Below, piece after piece: positions 63,946-64,000 of a DNA stretch of 64,000 nt; within the stretch, counting starts at the first letter, position 1; the number at the start of each line of letters is the position of its first letter. The notes below the pieces were generated by a model. That model made no database searches. It was not told the origin of the DNA and saw nothing but the letters and a program-made list of their open reading frames with translations. A program made the translations under genes and the position numbers. Source of the stretch: Amycolatopsis orientalis DSM 40040 = KCTC 9412 (lineage in GTDB: Bacteria; Actinomycetota; Actinomycetes; Mycobacteriales; Pseudonocardiaceae); the NCBI RefSeq assembly GCF_000478275.1, contig NZ_ASJB01000069.1:1-64000 (forward strand). Direction: 5' to 3'.

Positions 63946-64000
63946 TGCCGACCCCACGCAATCCCGACACCCCGTCCTTGGGCCCGGGTGGCGACAACCT
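63946..64000 (+). CDS. Partial CDS at the window end
   Basis: ATG 63946 follows AAGGAG at good spacing and reads MPTPRNPDTPSLGPGGDN, open to the edge. Pro/Gly-rich start; no family can be assigned. Confidence 0.5.

Overview
The window looks like chromosomal DNA of a high-GC actinomycete, most likely a Pseudonocardiaceae member such as Amycolatopsis. The basis is very high G+C with G/C-ending codons, many GTG starts, and actinobacterial gene orders: argC-J-B-D-F-R-H, infC-rpmI-rplT with a tsnR-type methylase, pheST, and uvrA beside a metallo-hydrolase. The genus is an inference. I see no rRNA, tRNA, CRISPR array, transposase or integrase.

Layout. 147-2098: tyrS and a 3-methyladenine glycosylase. 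2686-10224: a tightly coupled arginine operon in which the argG position holds only a miniature C-terminal argG remnant. 10342-14529: WYL regulator, secreted S33 peptidase, AlkD-type glycosylase. 14952-21852: pheST, a DUF6159 membrane protein, rRNA methylase, rplT, rpmI and infC (ATC start). 22120-24404: DUF1844, then a GntR regulator coupled to ACC deaminase. 24470-36729: a large divergent catabolic locus. 37080-41628: secreted proteins, a snapalysin, and a MerR/quinone reductase pair. 41657-45471: a CitA/CitB-type two-component system and its C4-dicarboxylate symporter. 45552-50486: HxlR/MFS, a nitrilase-family hydrolase, and ECF sigma/anti-sigma/SRPBCC. 50757-56424: lipoprotein, uvrA, acyltransferase, metallo-hydrolase. 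56440-58700: a small accessory island (DUF4365 nuclease-like protein, orphan antitoxin) that may have replaced the 3' end of the metallo-hydrolase gene. 59154-64000: HAF-repeat protein, a 16-codon ORF, an unknown 411-residue protein, a small membrane protein, a DUF6734 glycosyltransferase-like protein, an AMIN-like protein and a partial gene.

Most interesting system. Genes at 24470-36729 fit an oxidative, aldonic-acid route for chitin or N-acetylglucosamine: GH20 hexosaminidase, sugar ABC importer, secreted lactonase, GntP sugar-acid permease, N-acyl-D-amino-acid deacylase, a fold-type III PLP deaminase, RidA and a KDG-type PfkB kinase under an IclR regulator. The predicted chain is N-acetylglucosaminate to glucosaminate to 2-keto-3-deoxygluconate to KDPG. 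The step assignments are inference.

Second theme. Every non-overlapping convergent gene pair here is separated by a strong palindrome. These palindromes are built from recurring modules, often with 7-nt loops, and in several each arm is itself a small palindrome. They probably act as bidirectional terminators, but their modular reuse suggests a distinct family of dispersed elements.
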